Counted from the first letter of the stretch, positions 50,158 through 59,387 are shown. The stretch is DNA of 62,982 nucleotides from JAVBKU01 sp031553875 (GCA_031553875.1 JAVBKU010000010.1:1-62982); one strand, 5' to 3'. The notes: generated by a model not told the origin, from the sequence alone. Program-made: numbers and translations.

Positions 50158-50334
50158 AATGGTTCCTGAAATTTTGGGATTAAAAGGGAATGCCGTGTAA
50201 GTCGGCAACAGTTCCCGCTGCTGTAAGTTCCTTGCTTCCAATACGGAAGCTATGTTGACCAGACACTCTTTGCCACTGACTTTTCCGGAAAGTCGGGAAG
50301 GCGTCCGGTCGCGGAATAAGTCAGAAGACCTGCC
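50158..50334 (+). promoter_or_regulatory. Cobalamin riboswitch
   Basis: The conserved parts of the cobalamin aptamer are in order: GGTTCCTGAAATTTTGGGATT, AAAGGGAATGCCGTG, the B12-box core CAGTTCCCGCTGCTGTAA, GCCACTG, and GGGAAGGCG, ending in AAGTCAGAAGACCTGCC. It lies just after the promoter in the leader of the surface-protein operon, so cobalamin is expected to switch the operon off. The 189 bases from 50,335 to the first start codon form the expression platform region; a CGGTT/AACCG pairing at about 50,478-50,505 is possible. Confidence 0.95.
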
Positions 50335-50523
50335 TAAAGCATGATTTATAACGGATTTTACTCCTGCGGAGAACAAGGGGTGGCCTGTAATGCTTTTGTC
50401 GGACTTCCGGTCAAGAACAATCTCAGACACTTTCGGTTTTTAACTCTTCCCCGCGTGGCGTAAAGGCTGCTTGGGAGAGCGGTTATGTCCATATTTTATT
50501 AACCGGGAAAACCGATTTAAGTA

Positions 50524-51609
50524 ATGAAAAAAATCTTTGCCCTTTTGTGTGTGGCCGTTTTTGCGGCCGGTTGTACCAACGATGACGGCGGCCCGTCGCA
50601 ACTCGTATTTAAGGTAGGCGGTGAAAACTACCCTGTGTTCGAGTATGGAGAGTCCGTCGATTTCCCTCTTGTGAAAAATTCCCTCGCCGAAGATGTGACC
50701 TACTCTGCCCCCTCGGGGTGGACCGTGGCGGTCCTCGACGGTAAAATAACCGTTACCGCACCGGCTTCGAACTCGGGCGGGAACGAATGCAGAGGTCAGC
50801 TTACCATAACCGCCAACGGCCCCAAGGGCAGCGCCACACATTCGATGGATGTGGTGGCGGGAGATTTCGACGTGTTCACGTTCGAGAAAGTCCCATCCGT
50901 ATACCTTGCGAGCGATGCCTACGGCGCCAATCTCTATACCTCCGACCCCGTAGACCCCAACCAATACAAGAGCTACTGCGATACGGGCGCCGGCAGCGAC
51001 GGCACCACGCTCACAGTGGGCGTCAACGAGAGTTACGGCAGTTATGACTTCTGGAACGGCGGTATCGCCATCTCGCGCTTCAATAATATGACCGACGCCA
51101 GCTACCTTAACCAGTGCAGCGTCTACTTCAGCTATCCGGGCAAGGGCGGCGGCCACAGGGGCTCTAACACCTTCGCCGTGCACAACGGCTACGACGCCGA
51201 GTATTCCCAGGGCAGTAGCATGTATTTCGCGGATGCCGGCGACGCCCGCGTGATCGACCATATATTCGTGAACAACGCCACTTATGTCTATCTCACAATG
51301 GCCAACGGCGGTGGTTTCGGAGCCAAGAAATTCAGCTATGAAGACGGCGACTTCCTCCAGGTGACCGTTACGGGATATGATATATCTGGGTCGCCCGTGG
51401 CGGCTCCTCCCGTGGTATTCCACCTGGCCGATTTCCGTACGGCGGAGTCCCCCGGCATAATCAAGGAGTGGACGAGGGTCGACCTCGCCTCCCTGGGTGC
51501 GGTGCATAAGTTGAAATTCGATATGTCGGGCAGCGACATGGGCGAATACGGGATGAATACCCCCGCCTACTTCTGTTTCGACGACGTGGCTGTGGTAAAG
51601 GCTGATTGA
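50524..51609 (+). CDS. DUF4465-type surface lipoprotein in the B12 operon
   Basis: A 361-residue lipoprotein (lipobox AAGC, Cys at 18). The N-terminal part (25-120) resembles a small beta domain. Residues of about 125-355 match the DUF4465 type: YDFWNGGIAISRFNNMTD, HRGSNTFAVHNGYD, TYVYLTMANGGGFG and a final YFCFDDVAVV. Proteins of this type recur in cobalamin-riboswitch operons of Bacteroidetes and are candidates for cobalamin-binding surface proteins (compare BtuH), though I cannot confirm that equivalence. It is the first gene after the riboswitch; the next gene's ATG overlaps its stop. Confidence 0.82.
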   Translation: MKKIFALLCVAVFAAGCTNDDGGPSQLVFKVGGENYPVFEYGESVDFPLVKNSLAEDVTYSAPSGWTVAVLDGKITVTAPASNSGGNECRGQLTITANGPKGSATHSMDVVAGDFDVFTFEKVPSVYLASDAYGANLYTSDPVDPNQYKSYCDTGAGSDGTTLTVGVNESYGSYDFWNGGIAISRFNNMTDASYLNQCSVYFSYPGKGGGHRGSNTFAVHNGYDAEYSQGSSMYFADAGDARVIDHIFVNNATYVYLTMANGGGFGAKKFSYEDGDFLQVTVTGYDISGSPVAAPPVVFHLADFRTAESPGIIKEWTRVDLASLGAVHKLKFDMSGSDMGEYGMNTPAYFCFDDVAVVKAD

Positions 51610-52670
51610 TGTTGCGCGCGGTGTCGACATATAGGTTTTTATTCCTGCTGTGGGCCTTGCTCGGCCTCTCATCCTGCATGGACTACGGCCCCATGGACGA
51701 GAGTGATTTCGAGTTCGGCGGCGGGGGTGTCTTCGTGGTCAACGAGGGCAACTTTATGTTCGGCAACGCCACTCTCTCATACTACGATCCCGACACGAAG
51801 GAGGTCGTTAACGAGGCCTTCTCCCGCTCCAACGGCATAGCCTTGGGCGACGTGGCCCAGTCGATGACCATTCACGGCGGCCTGGCCTACGTGGTGGTCA
51901 ACAGGTCGGGGGTGATATTCGTGATCGACCCCGCGTCGTTCAAGGTGGCGCGTACCATCGCGGGTATCCCGTCGCCACGCTACATACATTTTTTAAGCGA
52001 CTCCAAGGCCTACGTCACTCATCTGTATTCGCCGAAGATAACCATCCTCGACCCCCGTTCCGGTACGGCCACGGGGAGCGTCGACGCGCGCGGCCATGCC
52101 TCCACCGAGCAGATGGTGCAGTGGGGCAGGTACGTCTTCACCAACTGCTGGTCGTACGATAACAAGGTGCTTGTCATAGACAGCGAGACCGATGCCGTGG
52201 TGGATTCGATCACCGTGGGCATACAGCCATCCTCCCTGGCCATAGACCGTAACGGTAAACTCTGGGTGCTCTCCGACGGCGGGTACGAGGGTAACCCCTA
52301 TGGCTGGGAGGACCCGTCGCTGTCGAAAATCGACGCCTCGACAAGGCAGGTGGAGAGAGTCTTTACCCTAGACCGGGGCTCCGGGGCGCGGGGGCTGTGC
52401 ATGAACGGCGCGCGCGATACGCTCTACTATATCAGCCGCTCGGTATGGCGGATGGGAGTGGGCGACGACAGGCTTCCGTTAAGGCCTTTCATTTCGGCGG
52501 GCTCCACGATATTTTATTCGCTGGGCGTAGACCCCTCTACTTCGGAGGTATACCTCGGCGATGCGATAGACTACTCCCAGCCGGGGATGGTGTACCGTTA
52601 CAACGGGATGGGAGAACTTGTAAACTCCTTCCGGGCGGGGATAAACCCGGGCGGGTTTTGTTTTAAATAG
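51609..52670 (+). CDS. btuG: BtuG-like cobalamin-binding surface lipoprotein (beta-propeller)
   Basis: A 353-residue lipoprotein (lipobox LSSC) with a seven-bladed YncE/DUF5074-type propeller. Recurrent blade ends are GDVAQSMTIHGGLAYVVVN, FKVARTIAGIPSPRYIHF and VVDSITVGIQPSSLAID, and a final GEVNSF-like strand closes the ring. In Bacteroides the BtuG lipoprotein caps the BtuB receptor and captures corrinoids with very high affinity. Its ATG at 51,609 overlaps the preceding stop (TGATG); a TTG at 51,606 is a less likely start. The position in a riboswitch operon with a btuB homologue supports the assignment. Confidence 0.85.
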   Translation: MLRAVSTYRFLFLLWALLGLSSCMDYGPMDESDFEFGGGGVFVVNEGNFMFGNATLSYYDPDTKEVVNEAFSRSNGIALGDVAQSMTIHGGLAYVVVNRSGVIFVIDPASFKVARTIAGIPSPRYIHFLSDSKAYVTHLYSPKITILDPRSGTATGSVDARGHASTEQMVQWGRYVFTNCWSYDNKVLVIDSETDAVVDSITVGIQPSSLAIDRNGKLWVLSDGGYEGNPYGWEDPSLSKIDASTRQVERVFTLDRGSGARGLCMNGARDTLYYISRSVWRMGVGDDRLPLRPFISAGSTIFYSLGVDPSTSEVYLGDAIDYSQPGMVYRYNGMGELVNSFRAGINPGGFCFK

Positions 52671-52732
52671 TGTAATCCATGTTACGTATCTATCTTTTAT
52701 AGTTAGGTAGTGAAGGTTCGTTTATTTGTTTT

Positions 52733-52825
52733 CAGTTTTGCCGTGCAAAACTGTCGGCCCGCAGCCACCCGGCGCGGAGGGCCGAAAATCTCGCTTACAG
52801 CTTGATTTTGGCCACCGCTGGCTGC
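52733..52825 (+). ncRNA. Structured 3' element, copy A (hairpin plus pseudoknot-like fold)
   Basis: It starts 62 bases after the btuG-like stop. P1 is CAGTTTTGC/GCAAAACTG (loop CGT). P2 is CGGCCC/GGGCCG (52,755-52,760 with 52,779-52,784) around an 18-base loop beginning GCAGCCA. The downstream TGGCTGC (52,819-52,825) is fully complementary to that loop start. Compared with copy B, every stem differs in sequence with both sides changed together. Confidence 0.65.
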
Positions 52826-52860
52826 TTGCCGAGGCGAAAAATATATTTTATCATAACCCC

Positions 52861-54723
52861 ATGAAGGTTGTTTCCAACATATCTCGTTCACGTTCCGTGA
52901 CATGGCTGTTCCTCCTGGGAATCGCCCTGCTTGTCGTGTCGTGCAACGGGGGGACTATCATCGAGGGCGACGGGGCTAAGCCTCTTATCACCTTCCGCAA
53001 CCAGAGCCACGTCTACAAGGTGAAAGTGGGGCGGGATACCACCCTGCGCCCGGAGATTCTCAGGGGCGAGGGGGCGAGGTTCGTCTGGTCGCTCGACAGC
53101 GGCGACGGACAGTGGCGCGTGGTGGGCGATGAGCCTACGTATACTTTCTCTACGGATGGATTAGCGGCGGGCGATCAGTGTTTCCTCAAGTTGAAGGTCA
53201 CCAACTCCCACGGCAGCAGCGAGGACGAGGTGAGAATGGACGTCGTGGCCCTGGCTCCGCCGGTTGTTTCTTTCGGGGTGGCAGCGGGAGGCATCGACGT
53301 GGTGCAGGGGCGGGAATACGTCATAGAGCCGGAAGTCACCGCCGACGGAGCGACCACATACGAGTGGAAGATGGATGGGCAGACCGTCGGAACGGAGGCC
53401 ACCTACACCTTTACGGGCGATGAATTGGGCTCCCACACTCTGGAACTTACCGCCACTAACGAGGACGGCACGGGATCGGGGAGCGTGGAGGTCAACGTCG
53501 TGGAATCGATACCCGTCACCGCCCGCTTCCTGCCCGCGTACGGCGGTGTGGATGGCTCGACGAGGTATATCCCTGCTGGGCGTACCATATATTTGAAGCC
53601 ATTCGTGTCGGGGGCTTCGAATCCCTCTTATTCATGGACTGTCGGCGGGGAACCTGTAGCCGAAACTTCAGGCCTATTCGCCTTTACCCCTGCTTCAGAG
53701 GGCAGTTACGAGGTGGCGGTGAGCGTTGCCGACGAAGACCCCTCGCAGGCCCTGCGCCTTTCGCCCTCCCTGCGCCAGACGGGCCGTAGCGCTACGGTGG
53801 CGACCGTTACCGTGGTGTGCGTGGGGCAGGATCATAAACGCCAACCCGGCCCATCGAGTGCGGCCCGCTGGAGCAGTATAATGGAGTACCTACCCGCACC
53901 GGGGCAGTTTATAGGCGAACCCCTGAGCGGCTACAACAACGAAACCACGATGGAGCAGGCGTGCGCCTATGCCGAGGCGAGGCTTACCGCCGGGCGTTTC
54001 GTGTCGCTGGGGGGATTCGGAGGTTATATAATAGCGGCTTTCGACCACAGCATCCTGCGCAGGGGGTCCCTCGCCGGGCCTGCTTCGGCGGGCGACTGCG
54101 ACTTCTCGGTGTCGGGCAACCAGTTCGACGGTGGGTCGGAGCCGGGCATTGTGTGGGTGATGCAGGACACCAACGGTAACGGCCTCCCCGACGACGAGTG
54201 GTACGAGTTGCGCAGCTCGGAGACGGGCAAGGCCACGACATGGAACGACTATGCCGTGACCTACTACCGCCCCCCCGCCGCGCGTACCAATGTGGCGTGG
54301 AAGGACAACAGGGGTAATAAAGGCTCGGTCGACATCCTGTCGTTCCACACCCAGAACAGCTACTATCCGTCGTGGGTGGAGGGGGATTCCTACACCCTCT
54401 ACGGCACCCGCGTGAAAAGCACTACCTACTACGACGCCTCCCTGTACAAATGGGTGCATGGGGCGTTGGGATGGGGCTATGTCGACAACGCCGGGTCGGA
54501 CAGCCAGGCGGGGAGCCTTCCCGCGGGGAGCGATCCTGATACGGCCGCCGCTTGCAAGACCTACTTCAAGATAGCCAATGCCATTAATGCCGCGGGAGAG
54601 CCCGCGGGGTTGGACTATATAGATTTCATCAAGGTGCAGAACGCCGTGAACGCCAAGGCGGCGGTGATCGGGGAGTGCTCCACCGAGGTGCTCGACGTCA
54701 GGGATGAGGGGCTGGGGAGGTGA
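52861..54723 (+). CDS. Multi-domain surface lipoprotein (PKD-like) of the B12 operon
   Basis: A 620-residue lipoprotein (lipobox VVSC). Three PKD/Ig-like domains follow in residues of about 30-120, 125-215 and 220-330 (TLELTATNEDGTGSGSVEV, YEVAVSVADEDPSQA). The C-terminal 290 residues are a distinct module with QDTNGNGLPDDEWYELRSSE, a calcium-binding-like acidic loop, and later GWGYVDNAGSDSQ. Proteins of this layout are encoded in B12 operons of Bacteroidetes, but no role is established to my knowledge. ATG 52,861 is chosen for its signal peptide; an upstream TTG (52,726) would cross structured element A. Confidence 0.78.
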   Translation: MKVVSNISRSRSVTWLFLLGIALLVVSCNGGTIIEGDGAKPLITFRNQSHVYKVKVGRDTTLRPEILRGEGARFVWSLDSGDGQWRVVGDEPTYTFSTDGLAAGDQCFLKLKVTNSHGSSEDEVRMDVVALAPPVVSFGVAAGGIDVVQGREYVIEPEVTADGATTYEWKMDGQTVGTEATYTFTGDELGSHTLELTATNEDGTGSGSVEVNVVESIPVTARFLPAYGGVDGSTRYIPAGRTIYLKPFVSGASNPSYSWTVGGEPVAETSGLFAFTPASEGSYEVAVSVADEDPSQALRLSPSLRQTGRSATVATVTVVCVGQDHKRQPGPSSAARWSSIMEYLPAPGQFIGEPLSGYNNETTMEQACAYAEARLTAGRFVSLGGFGGYIIAAFDHSILRRGSLAGPASAGDCDFSVSGNQFDGGSEPGIVWVMQDTNGNGLPDDEWYELRSSETGKATTWNDYAVTYYRPPAARTNVAWKDNRGNKGSVDILSFHTQNSYYPSWVEGDSYTLYGTRVKSTTYYDASLYKWVHGALGWGYVDNAGSDSQAGSLPAGSDPDTAAACKTYFKIANAINAAGEPAGLDYIDFIKVQNAVNAKAAVIGECSTEVLDVRDEGLGR

Positions 54724-54762
54724 TTTTTAAGTAGTTAGTTGTGATGATTGATGATTTATTCC

Positions 54763-54839
54763 GGCTTGCATGGCAAGCCTCAGCCCGTAGCCACCCCCGG
54801 CGAAGGGCTGAAATCAAGTTTCATTCCCTCGCTGGCTAC
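54763..54839 (+). ncRNA. Structured 3' element, copy B (hairpin plus pseudoknot-like fold)
   Basis: It starts 39 bases after the PKD-like gene. P1 is GGCTTGC/GCAAGCC (loop ATG). P2 is CAGCCC/GGGCTG (54,781-54,786 with 54,805-54,810) around an 18-base loop beginning GTAGCCA. TGGCTAC at 54,833-54,839 is its exact complement. Loop core CCACCC...GGCG and the order of parts match copies A and C. Confidence 0.65.
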
Positions 54840-54907
54840 GGACTGGATCGTAGCTCTGAGCATCGTCAATGAGTTAAGAATAGAGAAGCTTATACATTAA
54901 TATAGTT

Positions 54908-56992
54908 GTGCGCAAGTTAATTTCGACAGTCCTTATATTTTTAGTCTTCATCGCCCGTGGAGCCTCCGCACAGGAGGTCGCCGCCCGGGATGGAGACCTG
55001 TCGCGCCCTATAGAAATAGAAGAGGTGAAAGTCCCCGCCGGAAGCCGCCTGCCCGACATCGGCACGCAAAAAACCGTGATGGACTCCGTCGCCCTACGCG
55101 ATAATATCACCAGTAACCTTGCCGACGTGATCTCCCACAACAGCTCCGTATTCATCAAATCCTACGGCCGGGCCACGCTCTCCACAGCCTCGTTCCGCGG
55201 TACGGCGCCCTCGCACACGCAGGTGTTGTGGAACGGAATGAAGCTCAACTCTCCGATGCTCGGGATGGTCGACTTCTCGCTTATACCCTCGTATCTTATC
55301 GACGCTATGAGCCTATATCACGGGGCCAGCTCAGTGGGTGTCACCGGAGGCGGGCTGGGCGGAGCCATCACCCTTTCCACACGCCCCGAGCAGGTCGACG
55401 GTTTCGCCGCGAGATACATACAGGGGATAGGCAGTTTCAGTACCTACGACGAATTCCTCGACCTATCCTACGGTGGCAAAAGGTGGCACGGGACCACCCG
55501 CGTGTCCTATTCATCTTCGGACAACGACTTCACCTACACCAACTACAACAAGAAGAATTATATATACGATCAGGCGGGTAATATCACCGGATTCACTTAC
55601 CCCCGCGAGAGTAACCGTAACGGTGATTTCAGTGACTTTCACATTCTCCAGGATCTGAGCCTGCAAAGCCGCCGCGGCGACCGCTGGAGCCTCTCGGCGT
55701 GGTATATGCGGTCGTTGAGGGGCGTGCCGATGCTTAGTGTCGACTATTCTGATCCCGGGCGCAGCCGAGGAGAACAACGGGAGCGCACCCTGCGGGCCGT
55801 GGCGGGATGGAACAGGCAGAAAGACAGCTACAAACTTGACCTCAAGGCGGGCTACACCTACACCGACCTGCGCTATACCTACACCGCCGACCCCGGGAGC
55901 GGACAGGTGAGCGATCTGATAAACTCCCAGGGTTATGTCAACAGCTTCTTCTCCCGGGCCGAAGGGGAGTATTTTATCGCCGACAAGTGGATGTTCTCGG
56001 GTAATATATCCTTCACACAGGATCATGTCAGAAGCATCGACAATGAGGCTCCTACCACCACCGCCGGGCCGTATATTAAGGGTTACGACTGGGCCCGTAC
56101 CGAATTATCCGGCTTCGCCTCAGTGAGGTATAAGCCGACCGAGAGGTGGGGCATAACGCTCAACCTGCGCGAGGAGGTCTACGCCTCTGATTTCACTCCT
56201 TTGATACCGGCCCTGTTGGCCGAATACACCCTGTCGAAGCGGGGCGAGGTGGTGCTCAAGGCCTCCGCTGCGCGCAACTACCGCTATCCGAGCCTTACCG
56301 ATCTATATTTCATGCCCGGTGGCAATCCCGATCTACAGCCGGAAGATGGATACATGTACGACGGAGGCATAGGGTTTACGATAGGCAAACGCGAAAGCCG
56401 CTTCCGCTTCCATGGCGAGGCGGCGGGATTCGACTCCTATATAAATAACTGGATATTGTGGCTGCCTGCCGTCCAGGGGACATTCCAGGGTGTGTGGTCG
56501 CCGATGAATGTGCGCAGGGTGCACAGCTACGGCCTCGAGGCCAAGGCGGATATGACCTGGAATATGGGCAGCGGGTGGGAGCTCTATCTCGCGGGCGTCT
56601 TCGGTATTACCCACTCGACCAACCACGGTGACCCCATGAGTTACGGGGACGAATCCGTGGGTAAGCAGTTGGTCTACATTCCCGTCTATTCATCGGCTGT
56701 GACCGGCCGCCTGTCGTGGAAGAAGTGGATACTCACCTACAAGTGGAATTATTACAGTGAGCGTTTCACCACTTCGAGCAACGAACCGACCCGGGTGGGG
56801 CTATTGACGCCATATTATATGAACGATGTGTCACTGGAGAAGAAATTGGGATTGCGTTTCGCCGACCTGTCATTCAAGGTGTCGGTCAATAACCTTTTCG
56901 ATGAGGAGTATGTGTCGGTGCTGTCGCATCCTATGGCTGGGCGTAATTTCGGGCTGTATATAGAAATAGCTCCGAGGTTTAAGAGGAGGTAA
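54908..56992 (+). CDS. btuB: TonB-dependent receptor, BtuB-like (cobalamin uptake)
   Basis: A 694-residue outer membrane receptor. A signal peptide ending GASA-QEV precedes the plug domain (about 35-160): DNITSNLADVISHNSSVFIKS, SFRGTAPSHTQVLWNG and GLGGAITLSTRP. The 22-stranded barrel follows and ends in IEIAPRFKRR, with VNNLFDEEYVSVL before it. The start codon is GTG at 54,908, the only in-frame start that gives a signal peptide. With the riboswitch and the BtuG-like partner upstream, it is the likely corrinoid importer. No btuCDF genes are in the window. Confidence 0.9.
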   Translation: MRKLISTVLIFLVFIARGASAQEVAARDGDLSRPIEIEEVKVPAGSRLPDIGTQKTVMDSVALRDNITSNLADVISHNSSVFIKSYGRATLSTASFRGTAPSHTQVLWNGMKLNSPMLGMVDFSLIPSYLIDAMSLYHGASSVGVTGGGLGGAITLSTRPEQVDGFAARYIQGIGSFSTYDEFLDLSYGGKRWHGTTRVSYSSSDNDFTYTNYNKKNYIYDQAGNITGFTYPRESNRNGDFSDFHILQDLSLQSRRGDRWSLSAWYMRSLRGVPMLSVDYSDPGRSRGEQRERTLRAVAGWNRQKDSYKLDLKAGYTYTDLRYTYTADPGSGQVSDLINSQGYVNSFFSRAEGEYFIADKWMFSGNISFTQDHVRSIDNEAPTTTAGPYIKGYDWARTELSGFASVRYKPTERWGITLNLREEVYASDFTPLIPALLAEYTLSKRGEVVLKASAARNYRYPSLTDLYFMPGGNPDLQPEDGYMYDGGIGFTIGKRESRFRFHGEAAGFDSYINNWILWLPAVQGTFQGVWSPMNVRRVHSYGLEAKADMTWNMGSGWELYLAGVFGITHSTNHGDPMSYGDESVGKQLVYIPVYSSAVTGRLSWKKWILTYKWNYYSERFTTSSNEPTRVGLLTPYYMNDVSLEKKLGLRFADLSFKVSVNNLFDEEYVSVLSHPMAGRNFGLYIEIAPRFKRR

Positions 56993-57095
56993 ATATTAAT
57001 CCACCCAGCGGGGGCCCTCGGTGCCTAACGCCTATAAACGTGCCGTCGCTATATGCCCAAAGTACCTTGACTTAATGGCGTATTGAAAATACTTT

Positions 57096-57166
57096 CATCT
57101 CCGCGGCTGCGGGGGTCGCACCGGAGGTGCGAGCCGCGGAGATGAGCATCGCGGAGCGCGATGCAG
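57096..57166 (+). terminator. Paired hairpins after the btuB-like gene
   Basis: The first hairpin has arms CATCTCCGCGGCT/AGCCGCGGAGATG (57,096-57,144) with an inner CGCACC/GGTGCG stem; the second is GCATCGCG/CGCGATGC (57,146-57,164). There is no T-run, so termination is uncertain. Confidence 0.5.
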
Positions 57167-57189
57167 ATGTTGTTGAAAAAATAATTTTT

Positions 57190-57688
57190 AAAGCGCCTGT
57201 GGCGCTTACCCTCCGCCAATTGTGGATATTCACGCCCGGACAGGGGTCGAGGGAATCCGTTAAAAAACGACGCTGTGTCTAACGACTGTTAGCCAGGCCG
57301 CAGGCCTGGCTAAAAAGGAGGAGTTCGACGTTTTAGGATGTACGAAGACTCCTGTCAGTGAATATCCGCAGGCGGCACTTTTTGGGTACCTTTTGTGTGC
57401 ACAAAAGGTACAGAAGAAGTATTGTTATTAAGACTTTGCAGTAATTCTTTCGCCTTCGGCGACCTACTTTTAGCATCGCCCTAAAAGTAGGCAAAAGGTC
57501 TAGCCGCGTCTTCTGCCGGGGTCTCTTCCGGGAGGCTTCCCTCGCTACACGGTAGCTCAGGTGATCTCCCTCACGAGACCTATTTCCGGCAGAAGCCTGA
57601 AGCGGCGTTCGCACGAGGCTTGCGCCTCGTTGGGAGGGCGTAAATATCTCGCAATTGGCGGAGGGCAGGTGCCCGGCAGGCACCTTAA
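57190..57688 (+). repeat. Composite repeat with terminal hairpins, about 500 bases
   Basis: The left end has hairpin AAGCGCC/GGCGCTT (57,191-57,208) followed by CCGCCAATTG and ATATTCACGCCC. The right end mirrors it, with ATATCTCGCAATTGGCGG and hairpin AGGTGCC/GGCACCT (57,667-57,686), so the element has terminal inverted repeats of about 45 bases. Inside lie CTAAC/GTTAG, CCAGGCC/GGCCTGG and GTACCTTTTG/CAAAAGGTAC (57,386-57,411) hairpins, then R1 copy e. Compare 49,504-50,057. An open frame inside it (about 57,333-57,683, minus) reads through the repeat and is not a gene. Confidence 0.75.
57430..57606 (+). repeat. R1 structured repeat, copy e (short form)
   Basis: Matches copy c. The apical stem reads GCTA/TAGC where other copies have GTTA/TAAC, a two-sided change that keeps pairing. 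Confidence 0.85.
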
Positions 57689-57737
57689 GATATGTTGTAG
57701 GAAGATACCCTTGTTGATGTGTTCAAAAGGTGCGAAC

Positions 57738-59387
57738 TTACTTCCTGTAATACTCCAAAAAATTTATCAGTACCGCCATATTGTCCACGAACGACTTGGT
57801 GGTGATGCCCGTCTTGGGATTTTTGTCTTCGTAGGGCGAAGTATCGTACTTGTCGCCCACGTCGGTGGTGGCGTAGGCGGTGGTCTCGCCGCCTGTGGCC
57901 GGGCCGTCGCCGATGTAGGCGTTGGCGGTTATTTTAAGCGGTACGGGCCAGAATCCACGCGAGTTAAGCTCCTTTATCACGTCGTCCACATCCTTCTCGG
58001 CCATGGGCATGCCGTCCGCGATCATAAAATATTTGGGCAGCGGCACGAGTCCCTTTTCCAGTAATGGCGAGCCTTTGGTGGCCTCCTCCACGGTCATCTT
58101 CAACAGCGCTTCATAGTTGTCGTGCAGGGCCTTGATACGGATCCTGCGGTACTGTCCGTAGTGCTTGAGAAGATTCTCGAAGCTCTGGTCGGCATAGTAG
58201 AGGCCGTTCACTACGTTCGACCCCTCGCGATGAACGTAAAGGGGTTTGTTCGTTCCTATCTCCACGAATGTGGGGCAGTAGATGATGCTGTCGCTGTTCT
58301 TCATGCCTACCTTGTCAAGGTCGCTCTGCGGTATTTTGGTCGATTCTATCCAGCGCAGGGCGTCGGGGATGCGGGCGAGGAACTTGTTGTCGCCCGTGAG
58401 GCGGTAGAACTCCATTAATTTCTGTACACACTTAGCCGAGGCCTGAGGCATCAGCGAAGTGGGCTCATAGGTGCGTGCGCCGGTGGGGGTGAGGTCGGGC
58501 AGGGTGTACTGCTCGGCCCAGCCAGCCTGCGGGTCGCCCTGCTGCAGGACGAGGATACAGTTCATGGCGCGGTAGATAGGGTCGAGGATGCGCTTCTCGC
58601 CGAGAGACTGATGGCAGCGCAGGAGGAATTCGATATTCTGGTCGGCCACGTCGTCGTTGAGGGTGATGAACGAGGTGTAGTCGGGCTTGCCGTGGTGAGA
58701 GAACTCATTACGCAGGGGGAACCTCTGCGGCCATCCGCCGATGGGGTACTGGCTGCCGAGTATGAAGTCGATGGCCTTGTCGAGCGCGGGGCGGAATTTG
58801 GGATCGTACTTCTCGACGTACATCCTCAGCAGGAGGTTGGCGCACATGGCCGTGCCGCAGTCGTCGAAAGTGGCGTTGCCGTAGTAGTGCTGGAATTCTT
58901 CGAGCCGCCAACCGTTCTTGCCCACTGTGTTGTACCAATCCTTGAGCGAGGCCTCGCCCGCGAAGTCGATGATATAGTTCCATCCGCCGCTGGGATGCTG
59001 GCCCCAAATGAGGGCATAAGCGATCTTCTCGGCGGCCTCATAATAGTATTCGTCGCCTGTGGCGTGGTAGGCGTCGAGCATCAGGTGGCCCACGTCGGGG
59101 GTGCTGGGCGGCTGTACCCACACCATGGTGCGCTTGGCCTCCATCTCGCCCCACGTGCGGGAGAAGTCGGGCAGGTAGCTCCACACGAAGCCGCCGCGGT
59201 AGCTCACCGTGTCCATCATAAAGCGCGCGGCCTTTTTCATCGTGGCGAGCGCCTCTTTTTTCATATTGTCTATCACGCCCTGCTCCTTTTTCGACATGGG
59301 GCTTTGCGCCATAGAAGTAACGGATGAGGCGGCTGAGAATACCACTGCGAGGGTGAGGATGAGAAGAGATTTATCGCTTGATTTCAT
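57738..59387 (-). CDS. Secreted pectate lyase, PL10-like
   Basis: A 549-residue exported protein with a signal peptide ending SMAQS. Residues of about 50-520 form an alpha/alpha-toroid-type domain. Characteristic sequences are YPIGGWPQRFP and YTSFITLNDDVADQNIEFL, as in polysaccharide lyase family 10 (pectate lyases cutting polygalacturonate by beta-elimination), and an unusually long C-terminal part with GSNVVNGLYYADQSF. The residues that would confirm catalysis cannot be judged by eye. It is an isolated gene without SusC/SusD partners in the window, so the substrate is inferred from family only. Confidence 0.82.
   Translation of the reverse strand: MKSSDKSLLILTLAVVFSAASSVTSMAQSPMSKKEQGVIDNMKKEALATMKKAARFMMDTVSYRGGFVWSYLPDFSRTWGEMEAKRTMVWVQPPSTPDVGHLMLDAYHATGDEYYYEAAEKIAYALIWGQHPSGGWNYIIDFAGEASLKDWYNTVGKNGWRLEEFQHYYGNATFDDCGTAMCANLLLRMYVEKYDPKFRPALDKAIDFILGSQYPIGGWPQRFPLRNEFSHHGKPDYTSFITLNDDVADQNIEFLLRCHQSLGEKRILDPIYRAMNCILVLQQGDPQAGWAEQYTLPDLTPTGARTYEPTSLMPQASAKCVQKLMEFYRLTGDNKFLARIPDALRWIESTKIPQSDLDKVGMKNSDSIIYCPTFVEIGTNKPLYVHREGSNVVNGLYYADQSFENLLKHYGQYRRIRIKALHDNYEALLKMTVEEATKGSPLLEKGLVPLPKYFMIADGMPMAEKDVDDVIKELNSRGFWPVPLKITANAYIGDGPATGGETTAYATTDVGDKYDTSPYEDKNPKTGITTKSFVDNMAVLINFLEYYRK

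Noticed and set aside
57333..57683. Open frame of 116 codons within the composite repeat
   Set aside because: It reads through R1 and neighbouring hairpins and has no protein features.
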